Shown here in pieces: positions 18,971 to 30,657 of a stretch of DNA of 64,000 nucleotides. The translations under genes and the position numbers were made by a program. Numbering within the stretch: position 1 is the stretch's first letter; each line of letters begins with the position of its first letter. This stretch comes from Taiwanofungus camphoratus (Eukaryota; Basidiomycota; Agaricomycetes; Polyporales; Taiwanofungaceae). The notes beneath the pieces were generated by a model. That model saw nothing but the letters and a program-made list of their open reading frames with translations. It did no database searches and was not told the DNA's origin. Location: contig CP021222.1 of NCBI GenBank assembly GCA_003999685.1, positions 806,001-870,000 of the forward strand, in the 5' to 3' direction.

Positions 18971-20538
18971 GGCTCATGAAGCTCCTTATACAGCCAATAA
19001 AGAAGTTCGTTCGCATGAACATCAGGAGTCGGAGCAGAAGGTTTCCGAGCTACAAAGATAGTGTTTGTCGGATCTGGCATTTCAGTCGGTGGTTCCGAAC
19101 ACGTAATATCCTGTAATCTTCGATCCTCCTACATAGGTTCTTGCCTGTATCATAAATTCACGTTATGATACCATTTGAAATTATATTGGCCAGCAGCCAT
19201 ACTTCTCTCAGCCGTGTCTACCTGTTTACTCTTCCTTTCAACATGGTATATTCGGTTGCCTCCTCTAAACCCATTTCGTTACGTCCACCCACGGCGGAGA
19301 TTCTCTTCGCTTCGAACCACTTATAAATTATCAATGTTTATATCGGAGTCAGACAACCTTACTTTTGAAAGCTGTATTTGTGAATTTACTTGCGAATTTC
19401 TCTTGAAAGCCTATCCTACCCTCTATTACTACCATCTACTCTTGTTGATTCCCATTTAAATCGCGTCGAGAAGTATTGAGCGAGAACCATACAAGTCCGG
19501 CGAGGCCGAGACATATCAGTTGAAGAAAGTGTCTGGTGGCCAGCCTCACTTACGATGTCCGATGTCACGGTCAAGCTGAATCGACTAGTCGTGATCAATA
19601 TAAGAGACCGACGCTAGATAACGGAGAAGTCGTATGTATTTAGTGATGTTCAAGCCTCTGGGGATGAATGGTCCTGCAAAGGGTAGGTGCGGGGGGGGGG
19701 GAGGATGCGGGGGAGGATGGGAGATAGGTTGTCCATAATGAGACCAAAAAAATAAAGAGAGTCCAAGAAATCGAACACGAAGGAAGAGACCAGAGCTGGG
19801 CCAGAACACGCGGTGGGCACAACCAAATGGTGTATGGCGATAGATAGCATTGAAATCAAACAGGAAAAGAGAACAAAATTGGATTACTAGGATGAGATGA
19901 GATGATCAACGTCAGTCTGAAGACCGTCCGTGCGTGGCGTACATAGTGAGATATGTAAGGAGATAAAGACTGATAGCTACACAGCCAATCACCGAGCATA
20001 CCAAGCGCAAAACGAAAAGAGATAAAAACAGACGAAAGGCGCGAGTTGTAACACTGATGCAATTGGCAGGACACGGATGAGCTGATGTGGATGTTGATCC
20101 GAGAAAGTTTGTAGAGAAGATAGTCGAAATGTCACTTTTTTCTTTTATATGAATCGCAGGACGTCAAAGTCGATATCGAGAAAGAGCGCAACGAGCGACC
20201 GTATGGTGAGAGCGCGGGAGCGGACAGAACGGAGAACGAGTTGTGTTAATGGCATAACGAGCGTTATCAACGAAGGGTGTGCCATGTAGACGTAAGAGAT
20301 CTTAGAGGGTCGTAATAGATGTGCAGTCGTAGGCGTCGGACTGCAGAGCGAGGATCTATAAGATTCGGTTGTATTACGAGTGCGTTGCGTTGGTGTTCAT
20401 AAGTCATCGGAAGGCGGCATGATTACAACAAGGGGGCGACGATCAAGAAACAAGACAAACGGCTGAAAAGGCAAAAAAGAAACAGAATGCGGCGGAACAG
20501 TAAATTCAAGATTTGATGATATTGAAGATGCCGAGCGC
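18971..20538. other. Intergenic, 1.6 kb, no gene seen
   Basis: Between copy 6 and the 3' end of cdc25. Much of 19600-20538 is probably the 3' UTR and terminator side of cdc25. It holds a pure G run near 19691-19701 and purine-rich stretches. The frames of 60-94 codons show no family features. Confidence 0.4.
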
Positions 20539-23248
20539 TCAGTAGCCCAAGGCCATGCGAGAAGGCCCGTAAGTCTCGGCCTTGACAAGTCTGCCGATCT
20601 TCTTGCCTTTGAAATTGACACCCTTCGAAGGTTGCGGGCAGGGGCTGTCGCCGATATCCGTATCCTCGTCCTCGCTGTGCTGAGTCAAATTTCCGTCCTC
20701 GGCCAACATTTGCAAACCCGTATTGCCGAGTCCACCGCGTCTAGTGCGTGCTGCATTCGCCGCTGCAAACAAAGTGTTCGTGTTGCCACTAGGCGCCGTG
20801 TTTCTCTTTGCCTGCTGAGACATCAGCGAGGTCATCTTGCCCTCGCCGTATGCATACGACTTGGTCCGTCCGAACTTGCCTTTGCGGAACTGGTCCAGAT
20901 CTTCCTTGCGCGAAGCAGCGTAGTGAGGGTCGTCCATCTTGATGTAACCAGTGGGCTGGCAGCGAGCGGCAGACTCCTGGAAGTATTGCGAGTAGCCGCC
21001 ATCGAGGATGTAGACCTCGGGGTAGTGGATCCTAGGGTAGACATGATTGTTCAGCGCGCGGTCCTTAGAACGAAGATGCTTGGCACTAAAATGGTCAGAT
21101 GGTCAGATGGGAGCACTTCATAGACTACAAAAACCGGTACTCACAAAGTAGGCGCCCTCTTGACGCTAAACTCACAGTGGAATATCAGAACGGTTTTCTT
21201 GCTTATGTCGCCGCTTGTAGAAGGGGTGGGCTTGATCGCGTGGTCGCCGAGCAGGAACTCCTCGACGCCAGTAGTAGTGTTGATGTTGACCGCGCCCGGA
21301 ATGTGGCCCCCGTTATATTCGTAATCAAAGCGGCAGTCGATGACGTGGAAAGAAGCTAACTTAGAATCATATTCACCGTCGAGAAGATCGTCCAACTTTG
21401 AAAGAAAAAAAAATCAGTGACGAATCAACAAGGACATCAAGGAGATACATACAGTCTTACAGGTAATCCTCATTAAGCCGTCTTCCCTGACCCGATGGCA
21501 GGGTAAGATCTTCCCATGAGCCTCGTTGTCACCAAAGCCACCGAGTCCGCTCAAGTATTTGCTGCGGGGAGTGTCTCTCTCCGCGCGTTCGCGGGTCCTG
21601 TCTTCGCGATCCTCGCTTCTCTTCAGGCTCTTCATCATCGTCTCATTGTCACGATGCACGAGCGCCGTGGCTCCGGTGAAGGGACGGAAATCATCCGTCC
21701 CGTCGCAACGGCGAATTGTCTTAATTTGCTGGCGGCGCGCATACGCCTGAGCGGGGCTGCTCATGTCCGCCTCCGCATCGAAAGAGGCGTCGTCAGAAGA
21801 CAGCGACTGTTCGAGCATGTTTGGCGGGAGCATGGCGCTGAATGCACGGCGCACCGGCGGCAGCTCGTGCACGTGTCCTCGGCCATCGTTCTCCTTGTCG
21901 GCGAAGCCGTGGGTGAGCGGGTGCGCGGAGCGCGGCCCAGCCACGGGATTCTCGCTCGGTGGGAGCATTGCACTGAGGATGGGACGACGAGGACGCTTCT
22001 TGTTCGTGTTGAGCTCGAGCGGCGCACCAAGCCCGGTAAGCATGGGCTTGCGCCCCATCGGGCCATTAGTCAGACGCTCGAGCTTGCTCGCCATGGGAGA
22101 CGAGGGGGCGGGAGACGAGTCGTAGGAAGGCTCCTCGTCTACAATGAGCTGGTGGCCGCGGCGCACGGTGAGCGGGTTGGGCGAGGACGAACGGCGCTTC
22201 TTAGGGAACAGCTGCGCCGGACTCTCAGCGATATAGGACACGTCCGCAACGTTGATCCTGTCGTCGTCCTCGGGCCCATCGCTCGAGCGCTCGAGGTGCG
22301 CATGGTGGGAGAAGTAATCGAACTGCGTGACCGTGGGCGCAGCCGACGCCGGCGCAATGGGCGAGGACAACAACGGGTTGTTCTCGACGTCGAACGCGGC
22401 GACGGTCGGCGCGGCCGAGAGCGGGGAATGTGCTTGCGGAGCCGACGTCGACGGGACGAAGACAAATGACGAGTCGACGTCCATAGGATCGGCAGCCGAG
22501 GGCGAAGATGGAATGTCCAGGGGCTGGCGAGAAGCAGGTCAGCCAAAATATAGATTACACCTTGCGATCGAGCCTGGCAGTAGGTAGTCCAGTTCAGAAT
22601 GACACTAACCTGGGCGTAATCGTTGTCATTCTGCCCGTTGGCCGCAGGCGCAATCCATTCGGTGGGCAACGCAGTGCGCTGCAGACGCTTGCTTCCGCCG
22701 CCGGTCCCAATTGATTTTCCAGAGGAAGCAACTGAGGGAAGACTAGTCACTGAAGCATTACCATTACTCATGTCTCTGCCGAACAGTCTGGGGCCACTTG
22801 TGAATGCCCTCGGACGACCCATGACAGGCTTGGCAATCCCAGCATTGCCCTTGGACGGGTGAGGCTGGATGCGCTGGGGAGCCGGAGAGATATCCATTGG
22901 CGCATAGTCCGGGTTGTCGTTTTCCGAAGGCAGATCAGGGAAGTTTCGCGGTGGAGACTGAATGGACATGGTCGAAGCAAACGAAACCTCGAGATCAATG
23001 TCCGCGTCAGAAGAAAGGAACGCGTCGAGTTGGTTTTGCATGGTCGGAATCAGCCTCGAGCCCGCATTGCGAGAAGAAAGTGCAGGAGGCACCGCGAGTA
23101 ATTTTTTGCTCGTGGTGGTCGCTGTTGCGGAAGGGAAATATGGCATTTTGACTTCGTTAGCGGATTCAGGGTTTCTCTTTTGTTTCTTGCTCGGGCGTTG
23201 GTGTGGGTCTTTACGACGGGAATGTTTTTTGGTAGTCGTACAAGGCAT
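20539..23248 (-). CDS. cdc25: M-phase inducer phosphatase Cdc25
   Basis: Dual-specificity phosphatase that removes the inhibitory phosphates from Cdk1 (Tyr15/Thr14) and triggers mitosis. Exons: 22610-23248, 21453-22523, 21145-21395, 20539-21085; 835 residues. The N-terminal 560 residues are Ser/Pro-rich, probably disordered and phosphorylated. The rhodanese-like catalytic domain starts near residue 565 (ITCKTLDDLL), with HVIDCRFDYEYNGGHI and the active-site loop HCEFSVKRAPT (Cys644, Arg650), followed by the family motif YPEVYILDGGY. After the domain there is a basic tail of about 110 residues, GRTKSYAYGEG onward. The active-site loop is complete, so the enzyme should be active. The start is the first ATG in a long open first exon. 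Confidence 0.93.
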
Positions 23249-23538
23249 GTCGACAAGAGATATTGATACAGGTGAGTTAGTTGATACAGCAAGTAAGGGT
23301 TATGTTGTACAACAGGTAGAAGTGAGCCGTACAGGAAGTCGCCAGAGGAAGTGGACGTGAGTGAAGCTGAAGAAGAAGCGAAGGCTATAAAAATACGAAC
23401 CAAAGACGGTGGCCTAGGAACGGAAGCGATCGTGGCCTGGCTGAGGGGCTTTGTTTAAGTAGAGCCGGCTATGAGCGGAGACCCTGATCAGAAACGTGGA
23501 ACGTGGAACAGTGATGAATGAAGGAGCGGATTGCAAAT

Positions 23539-23856
23539 ATGGCAGGGTCCTCGCTATTGTTCGCCGCAAGCGGGAGGCGGCACAAGTGTGGCGGGGCCGG
23601 CTGCATCGTCCATCAAGCTTAGACCATCGAGCAGGCCACAGACCCTGACTAACCCCTCGTTTCTTTGACCGCGTGCAGGAGATCGTTCGAAACGCAAAGA
23701 ACGGAAGACAAACCTTGTAGCGTGAACGAATGTGTTACGGAGGAGGCCGCGCCTGTTGAAGAAAAGATTGAGCAACCTACGACGAGCACTACGAAGAGAG
23801 CAGCGAGCCAAGGCAAGCTCGAGGGTTCTCACGAGGAATTCGAACAAATGAAATAG
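23539..23856 (+). CDS. Possible small two-exon gene, 74 residues
   Basis: Exons 23539-23585 and 23679-23856, joined over a 93-bp GT-AG intron, give 74 residues: MAGSSLLFAASGRRHKR, then a polar, Glu/Thr-rich tail ending EEFEQMK. The model is divergent to cdc25 with about 290 bp between the two starts. The hydrophobic and then basic N-terminus would fit an organelle-targeting or anchor segment, but I recognise no family and the prediction rests only on splice sites and frame. Bases 23857-24300 contain nothing else that I can support. Confidence 0.3.
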
Positions 23857-24300
23857 GCAAGCAATGCAAACTGGGATTGTGGACGGTTGTGGGTCCACCT
23901 CCCGGCGTTCTAGGCGCTGCTTTGACCACCGTACGACAACAAAACTGGCTCAAGAGCGCTTTAAAACATATAATAAAAAGGAGAACTGAGGCGTCGCGAG
24001 GGAGTACAGATGTTTCCTGTGGATCGCTATGTCGCGGTGAGTATGTCCGGAATGAACCCAAGCCGAACCGTCTGCGAAGGCTTTTGTTTGCGCGTTATTT
24101 GGTCAATGTTCGACTTGGGTGACGTAAAATTACGCGCCACTTCATTTGAACGCGTTGGAGCACGTGACCGTGCCGTGCCGCGCTTCCTGATGCCGATCGC
24201 AACGCATCTCGTCTCAGATTCACGCAGTCCATATTGTGCATAACATCCGCACTCATCCTCAAAGACTTCATGCAGAATGACACTGAATGTGGTATTTGCA

Positions 24301-25536
24301 TTGCTAGGAACAGCTATGGTGTTTGGGAACTTGGATGACAGACTTCTATCCTTTCACAGTCAGCACTGCTTTTTCTGTATAAGATTTCCAACAAATTCAA
24401 TCTACAGTAGTAATTGGGGCTCTTCCACAACCTCACATCTCACCCATGCCTGTGCATAGAAAGACTTGAAGCCTTGCATCCTGTGGGTCACTATTAGTAT
24501 GATGTCATGTGTGATTTTCACAACTATGCCTCTGATTTCTGTGCCAGTATCAATGCACTTGCAGCTTGTGCTTATGTGACCACACTAGGTCTTGTCTTTC
24601 ATTTTTGTTCAAGGACACAAGAAGGTGTTTAGGATCCAATAAATAGAAATAAATGCAAAGATATGTCTTCAGCAACCGCAGATATTTTTTTTCTTAGACT
24701 TTATCATTGATGGTATGTCTGATTGATGCTGTTCATATAGCCTCTAAAATACATTCTAGGGTGTGATTTTTCGGCTGACTCTTGGTCATCTTCATCCTCA
24801 AGCTTCCTCCAGAGCATTTAGTGATTGAACAAATTCAGGATCATTTAAGGTGCTGCTGAGCTTTTCAGAATTGGTATCAAGCTATTTTGCAACAAAGCTT
24901 ATTGCAATGAATCATGTATATCTGATGCCCATATATGCAGCTTCTTAAAGCTTGGCTAGATGCCTTATATAACCATCAGAATCTGACAGACACTCTGCTA
25001 TTGCCCATTGGCACAGCCATATAGCATTGTCCAATGAAAAGGGACTCATTTTTCTGATAGATAGTCTAGAGCTCAAGCACTTGTAAAAGTCTCCTTTTTT
25101 ATGGCATACAGTGACTATTCACCTTATGGTATAGCCCATTGCCTATTTTTGCATGAAGGAAGGAACAACAGGATAAGCTGTGAGTATTTTATGCAATGGA
25201 CTCAGGTTTGCAATATAAATACAGGATGGTCATAATGTCTAATGTACATGTGCATTGTCTATTCACCATCTTTGTACCAGTTTTATCTGATTGAGTACCA
25301 TTTTGCTGACACAGATAATGATGGGTCTAATACTCTGGTGATAACCTGCAATCAAAAAAGTACAAAGTCCATGGCTGACACTGCTCACAAGAAGAAGGTC
25401 ACATCTGTATACTAATGAGTGTGATTGAGAACATTAATCATCAGCACCTCCTAGCTCAGCATCACTGTGGTCATCTTGCCCAACATCATTGCAATCTTTA
25501 TTTGCAAGGATGCTGTCTTTGCACCTTTATCATATT
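24301..25536. repeat. CpG-depleted ancient repeat DNA, left part
   Basis: In 1236 bp I find only two CpG dinucleotides, while CpA, TpG and other C contexts are plentiful. This is the footprint of long-term 5-methylcytosine deamination at CpG. No open frame is supported. The block continues on the other side of the LTR element (33291-34673); before that insertion the two parts were one. Confidence 0.75.
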
Positions 25537-25541
25537 GCTTG

Positions 25542-26044
25542 TGTTACCGGGGAGTTCACCCTGATAATGCTGCAGAAGCTTGGAGCGGTGTGCAGCGAAG
25601 GGTCGAAGAGGAGCGATGGTGACGACAAGTCACAATCCTCGGTAGTCTTCAACTACAAGCCCTATGTAGTCGCGATAGTCTTTCACGGGCTTCTTGCGGT
25701 GCAAGGAGATGTGTGAAGACTAGCATGTATTGGTACTAATGCGTAGTACACTTTAGGAAGGATGAACGAAGAGAATACGACTAGGGGAACCTCCAACAGT
25801 GGGACTCCCCTTTATACTGCCACCATCAGCCCCCAGGTATACTAGCAGCCCCCCAGAGACCGCATAAGGTGAGAGGAGTCAGCGGCACGAAAGTACATAA
25901 CTACCATGGCGTAAGCGGGGACGGTCGGCCCGTCAGTCAATCTGGGTAAATAAGGTGTGGAAGGGATGCCGCGCGTCCATGGTGTGACAAACAAAGGGAA
26001 AGAAAAAAAAATGAACACGTCTCTGGTCCTATCCGACAGTAACA
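25542..26044 (-). repeat. 3' LTR of the chromovirus
   Basis: 503 bp, TG...CA ends, near-identical to 32783-33285. On the minus strand it follows the polypurine tract at 26045-26062. Confidence 0.93.
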
Positions 26045-26062
26045 CTACCCCCGTCTCCTCTC
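26045..26062 (-). other. Polypurine tract of the chromovirus
   Basis: On the minus strand the bases directly before the 3' LTR are almost all purine (GAGAGGAGACGGGGGTAG), as expected for the plus-strand primer of reverse transcription. Confidence 0.75.
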
Positions 26063-26085
26063 AGGTGTCGCCCCGACACCTACCT

Positions 26086-26892
26086 TCATGACCTGGTAGC
26101 TTCCTCGTCAGGCTGCTTCGACCCACTGATTTCCGACCAGGCAGCCCCTGCCTTGGGGCATTGGTCGGTGTCGTGATCGTCAGCGAAACAATCCAGACAG
26201 CGAGGCGGGACGAAGGGCTCAACAGCCGGCTCCCCCAGTCGTGGCCGGTGGATGCAATCAGCAGCAACGTGATCGAGGCCCATGCAGAATTCACAGGCCC
26301 CAGCCCATCGGTCCAGGGGGCGGCACTCGGGGTGGAGACAAACTGTCCACTCGTCCTGCGTGGAGGGGGCTGGGCGCGTGATGACGGAGGAGGGTGGTAG
26401 GAGATGCTCGAGGGCGGAGACGACGTCGGTGCGAAGGAGGAAATTCAGATGGGAGCGCGTAGCATTACAGGCCTGCCAGTACGATATACCAATTTCCCGG
26501 ATGGGGCTGGCCCACCATTTGGCTTCATCATGCTCTCCCTTCTCCCTCTCCCCTCTGTACCCCCTTATTACCTGATCGAGGTGTAAGACGACCTCGGCCT
26601 GATGTCGAAAAATGGCAACCTGGGCCGCAAGATCGGGCCAGACAACGAGGGCGGTGTCCACCGCCGGGCGTAGTCGTTCGTTGGCCAGCACCCATCCGAG
26701 ACGGTCGGCAGGGGTCAGAAAGTCGGCGGCGAGGCCAGATGTTGCTTGGCGAGGTAGGGGGACAACAATCCCCTCGGCGAAGTTGGGGAGGTTCTGCGGT
26801 CCCCGAAGAAAGGGATTCAGTGTGCGGGCATTCCCTGCGGTGAGGATGGAGGCGGCAAGGCGGGCTCGGGCGGCGTTGGTTCGATGGGACAT
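26086..26892 (-). CDS. Third frame of the chromovirus, two zinc knuckles
   Basis: A 268-codon frame that overlaps the end of pol in another frame and ends just before the polypurine tract. The C-terminal half carries two CX2CX4HX4C zinc knuckles (CEFCMGLDHVAADC and CLDCFADDHDTDQC), separated by a Pro-rich linker. The N-terminal part is helical-looking and Arg/Ala-rich, with no known domain that I can see. Zinc knuckles bind nucleic acid. Gag of this element has its own knuckle, so this is an extra, element-specific protein of unknown role. Confidence 0.6.
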   Translation of the reverse strand: MSHRTNAARARLAASILTAGNARTLNPFLRGPQNLPNFAEGIVVPLPRQATSGLAADFLTPADRLGWVLANERLRPAVDTALVVWPDLAAQVAIFRHQAEVVLHLDQVIRGYRGEREKGEHDEAKWWASPIREIGISYWQACNATRSHLNFLLRTDVVSALEHLLPPSSVITRPAPSTQDEWTVCLHPECRPLDRWAGACEFCMGLDHVAADCIHRPRLGEPAVEPFVPPRCLDCFADDHDTDQCPKAGAAWSEISGSKQPDEEATRS

Positions 26893-29800
26893 GGTGGGAG
26901 GCGGCTTTGAAGTGCTGCGGAATGGCTCCTTGCAGGGCAGTTGAACGGTTGTCGACTGGGTTGATGCCTAGGTGGTTTGCCTTCTTATAACGCCTCAGCA
27001 GGTCAGGGGAATGCCGTAGATCATCTTCCTTTTGCCAGGTGCTGGCAGAGACCGGCCATCCCTTCCATTTGATGAGAAACTCCCATTTCCCACGTCGGGC
27101 ACGATGCCCGCGGAGGGCCTCGACTTCGTACTCTTCTTCCCCCTCGACCAGATCAGGTGGTGGTTTCAGAAAGTTGGGTCCGTGTTCCGCTGTTTCCCTG
27201 TATGGGGTGAGCAGCGATGCATGGAACACCGGGTGAATCTTCCAGGTTCTCGGGAGCTGTAGCTTGTACGTCAGTGGCCCCTTGACTTCCGTGATCTTGA
27301 AGGGTCCAAGCCACTTTGGGTCAAATTTCCGACTTATTGTCCTTAGCCGGAGGTTCGTGGCTTCTAGCCAAACCTTGTCGCCTTCCTGGAAAGGTTTCCA
27401 GGGAAAAGGGGTTCGTTCCTCCATCAGCTTCTGGGCTAGCTCTTGCGCTGCAAGAGCCTCTTTGCGGGATTCGGAGATCTGGGTCAGGCGGTCTTGGAGC
27501 GTGGGGTATTTGTCGGAGGGTCGTGGAGATCCGATGGCCTTCGGGTCGTACCCCATGGTGAGCTTGAATGGCGATTCCTTCCTTCCAGCATGCGGCACCT
27601 GGTTGTGTGCGAATTCGAACTCGGGGATGTGTTTGACCCAGGTGTGGGGGTCATTTGCGCATAGGATTCTCCAGGCCGCCTCCAGTTCCTGGTTGACCCG
27701 TTCTGTACTCCCATCTGATTGGGGGTGGTAGGCAGTGGACATTGCCGCCTTGACTCCTGTCAGCTTACACCATTCTCGAAATGCAGCCGCTGCGAACTGT
27801 GGTCCTCGGTCGGATATCATCCGGTCAGGTAGGCCATATCGCCTGTATACATTGAGGTGTAGGGCCTCTGCCGTCCCTACCGCATCTATGTTCTTGGTGC
27901 AGGGTATGAGCACAATGCCCTTGGTGAGTTCTCTGTCAACCACTACCATGAGCGCATTGAAGCCCTGTGACTCTGGTAGGTCAGTGATGAAGTCTACTGA
28001 TATGTGCGAGAATGGCCTTGAGTTCGGCTCTGTGGGGATGGCCATCAGGGGGGGTTTCGTTGGGTGTGTGTTGATCTTGCTCTCCTGGCATTTGGCGCAC
28101 CCCTCAACATATTTCTCGATGAATGAAGACATTCCATGCCAGAACCAGTCCCTTCGGGCGATGGCCATTGTACCTTGTGCCCCTGGGTGTGCCATTGCTG
28201 GTGTGTCATGACAGAGTTGAATGACTTCTCGGCGCAGATCATCATCAGGGGGTACGTAAACTCTGTTTTTGTATAAAATTAGTCCCTCCTGAATGTCCCA
28301 GTCTGCCAGCTTTGTGTGCGCAAAGCCTGTGCCCTTGAATGGCGGTACCTTCCCCCGTTTTAAAGCGTCAATCGTCTCGATGACCATCCTGTCACGGGTA
28401 CGACATTCACGTATCTTTTCGATGATTGCAGTGTTGGTGGCGTTGACAAAGAGGTCTGTTGGTAACAGGATGACATCTTCGTTGTCATGTTTCCCTCCTG
28501 GGTGGTCAGGTCGCCGGGAGAGTGCATCGGCGACTATGAGTCGACTGCCTTTTTTGTTTAATAGTTGCAGGTCAAATTGTGACAGGAATAACTGCCATCG
28601 GGCCTGGCGTCGGTTGAGTCGTTGTGCTTCTCGGAAATAGGTGAGGTTCTTGTGGTCGGTGATCACCGTGACCGGATGACCACTTCCCTCAAGGTGGTGG
28701 CGCCATTCCTCAAGTGCTCGGACAATGGCCAGCAGCTCTCTGTCATATACTTGATAATTCCGCTCCGCTTCTTTCAGGCTCTTCGAGAGGAAAGCTATAG
28801 GGTGTAGCCGCCCTTCCTCATCAAGTTGTTGAAGCACTGCACCAGTGGCTACCAGAGAGGCGTCGGCCTCAATGGTGAATGGTTTGGACGGGTCGGGCAT
28901 GCGAAGGATAGGCATGCTCTGGAAACACCGTTTGAGCTCGTCAAAGGCCTCCTGGCAGGCTTTGGTCCAGTTCCACTCCGCACGTTTCTTCTTGATGACA
29001 TTCAAGGGGTGAGCGATGTGGGAGAAGTTGTGGATGAAGCGTCGGTAGTAGTTGGCGAGACCCATGAATCGTTCCACATCCTTGACCCTAGTAGGAATGG
29101 GCCAATCTGCGATTCCTGCCAGTTTGTCCTTGTCCATGTGCACCTGTCCAGGTGAGATGGTCATTCCCAAGAAGTCAACTTCGACGACATCGAACGCGCA
29201 TTTCTCTGGCTTTACAAATAGATCCCATTCCTGCAGCCGTTGTAGGACGCGTCTGGTTCGTTCTCGGTGGGCTTCCATATTGTCGGAGAAAATGAGGATG
29301 TCGTCCATATAGATCGCGATCCACCCCTCGGCCAGCATGTCCTGGAACGCGTCATTCATCATTCGCTGAAACGTGGCCGGCGAGTTGCACATCCCAAAGA
29401 ACATGACAGTGGGTTCGACGATCTTGTCCTGATTCCCATGTTTGACCATGAATGCTCCTTTCCATTGATCGCCCTCTCTGATCCGGACGTTGTTGTACCC
29501 GTTTCGGAGGTCTAATTTAGTGAACACAGTGGCCCTTTGGAGCCTGTCGATTAGCTCTCCTATGAGGGGTAAGGGGTAGGCATCTTTGATCGTGCCCTTG
29601 TTCAGGTATCGGTAGTCCTGGCACGGGCGCAAGGTACCATCCTTTTTTTTGACAAAAAAGGCTGGTGACGCCATTGGTGAGTTCGATTCTCGGAGATAGC
29701 CCTTGGCCAGGTTTTCTTCCAAAAATTTGTCCATCGCTGCCTGTTCATTTGGAGACAAAGGAATTACGGCGCATTTTCTGGGGACAAAGTCTGGCCTTAA

Positions 29801-30646
29801 TTCGATGGCATGGTCCCAGGGCTTGGATTCTGGGAACCGGTTGGCAGCCTCCTTTTCGAACAACCGTTTATAGTCCCACAGGTATTCTGGGACAAGGTCT
29901 TCTACGGATGGGGGTGGGTCCTTGGGGATCACCAATTCCGTGAGCTCTGGGACATCCCATACCATACGTGGGGAGTCAGAGAAGCGTGTTAGTCGATTGA
30001 GCCCTAGTTGTGTGGGCTTTAGGGCCTGCAGTAGCCCGTCTTCACGTATGAGCGGCTGCCCTTTCTGTTGGAAGATCCCCAGAACCCCTTCTCCTTGTGT
30101 GTAAGCACACATTATGTCCGAAAGCTCCTCATCGTCTTCATGAATGGAAGCTCGACACAGGGGAATTCCGTCTGTCGTGGGTTGGCTCATGATCCAGGCA
30201 TAGTATCCTTGCCATTCTGTGAGTCGAGCTTGGTCAATCTCGAGCGTTCCTTCTACCCAGTCGATGTGTGGGTTGACTTGTGCGAGCCAGGGGTTGCCGA
30301 GTACTACATCGAGCGTTCCAATGTTTGAGACATAAAAGTTGGTTGGGATGTCATTCCCCTCTAATCGTATGCTCCCTTCGACTCTGTGGGTAATCGGTCC
30401 CCCTTTGTTTGTAGAGCCATCAATGGTGGTTGAGGTTACTGTCCTGGGAAGCGGTCGAGTGGGGAGTCCCCACTTCCTTACAAAGTCGGGGTGAATTAGG
30501 TTGGCGTCAGCCCCACTATCCAATAAGGGGCATGCAGCGACGGCTTTCTCTCCTACGACGATGTAACCCGGTAGATAAAGTGTATTGCGCTTGCGCGTTC
30601 CGGTAATTACATTTCGTACAGAGAGTTTAGGCGACTCGTGCGTCAC
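26528..30646 (-). CDS. Pol polyprotein of the chromovirus
   Basis: 1372 codons. In order: aspartic protease with LLDSGADANLI, reverse transcriptase with YMDDILIFSDN, RNase H with IEADASLVATGAVL, integrase with an HHCC zinc-binding region, the DDE core (VDFITDLP, SDRGPQFAAA, ERVNQELE), and a C-terminal chromodomain (FLIKWKGWPVSASTW) that defines chromoviruses. The chromodomain is thought to direct integration to heterochromatin marks, which fits the position of this copy inside CpG-depleted repeat DNA. The tail after the chromodomain overlaps the third frame and has no domain. Confidence 0.93.
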   Translation of the reverse strand: MTHESPKLSVRNVITGTRKRNTLYLPGYIVVGEKAVAACPLLDSGADANLIHPDFVRKWGLPTRPLPRTVTSTTIDGSTNKGGPITHRVEGSIRLEGNDIPTNFYVSNIGTLDVVLGNPWLAQVNPHIDWVEGTLEIDQARLTEWQGYYAWIMSQPTTDGIPLCRASIHEDDEELSDIMCAYTQGEGVLGIFQQKGQPLIREDGLLQALKPTQLGLNRLTRFSDSPRMVWDVPELTELVIPKDPPPSVEDLVPEYLWDYKRLFEKEAANRFPESKPWDHAIELRPDFVPRKCAVIPLSPNEQAAMDKFLEENLAKGYLRESNSPMASPAFFVKKKDGTLRPCQDYRYLNKGTIKDAYPLPLIGELIDRLQRATVFTKLDLRNGYNNVRIREGDQWKGAFMVKHGNQDKIVEPTVMFFGMCNSPATFQRMMNDAFQDMLAEGWIAIYMDDILIFSDNMEAHRERTRRVLQRLQEWDLFVKPEKCAFDVVEVDFLGMTISPGQVHMDKDKLAGIADWPIPTRVKDVERFMGLANYYRRFIHNFSHIAHPLNVIKKKRAEWNWTKACQEAFDELKRCFQSMPILRMPDPSKPFTIEADASLVATGAVLQQLDEEGRLHPIAFLSKSLKEAERNYQVYDRELLAIVRALEEWRHHLEGSGHPVTVITDHKNLTYFREAQRLNRRQARWQLFLSQFDLQLLNKKGSRLIVADALSRRPDHPGGKHDNEDVILLPTDLFVNATNTAIIEKIRECRTRDRMVIETIDALKRGKVPPFKGTGFAHTKLADWDIQEGLILYKNRVYVPPDDDLRREVIQLCHDTPAMAHPGAQGTMAIARRDWFWHGMSSFIEKYVEGCAKCQESKINTHPTKPPLMAIPTEPNSRPFSHISVDFITDLPESQGFNALMVVVDRELTKGIVLIPCTKNIDAVGTAEALHLNVYRRYGLPDRMISDRGPQFAAAAFREWCKLTGVKAAMSTAYHPQSDGSTERVNQELEAAWRILCANDPHTWVKHIPEFEFAHNQVPHAGRKESPFKLTMGYDPKAIGSPRPSDKYPTLQDRLTQISESRKEALAAQELAQKLMEERTPFPWKPFQEGDKVWLEATNLRLRTISRKFDPKWLGPFKITEVKGPLTYKLQLPRTWKIHPVFHASLLTPYRETAEHGPNFLKPPPDLVEGEEEYEVEALRGHRARRGKWEFLIKWKGWPVSASTWQKEDDLRHSPDLLRRYKKANHLGINPVDNRSTALQGAIPQHFKAASHHVPSNQRRPSPPCRLHPHRRECPHTESLSSGTAEPPQLRRGDCCPPTSPSNIWPRRRLSDPCRPSRMGAGQRTTTPGGGHRPRCLARSCGPGCHFSTSGRGRLTPRSGNKGVQRGEGEGRA

Positions 30647-30657
30647 GTCGGGTCGCC

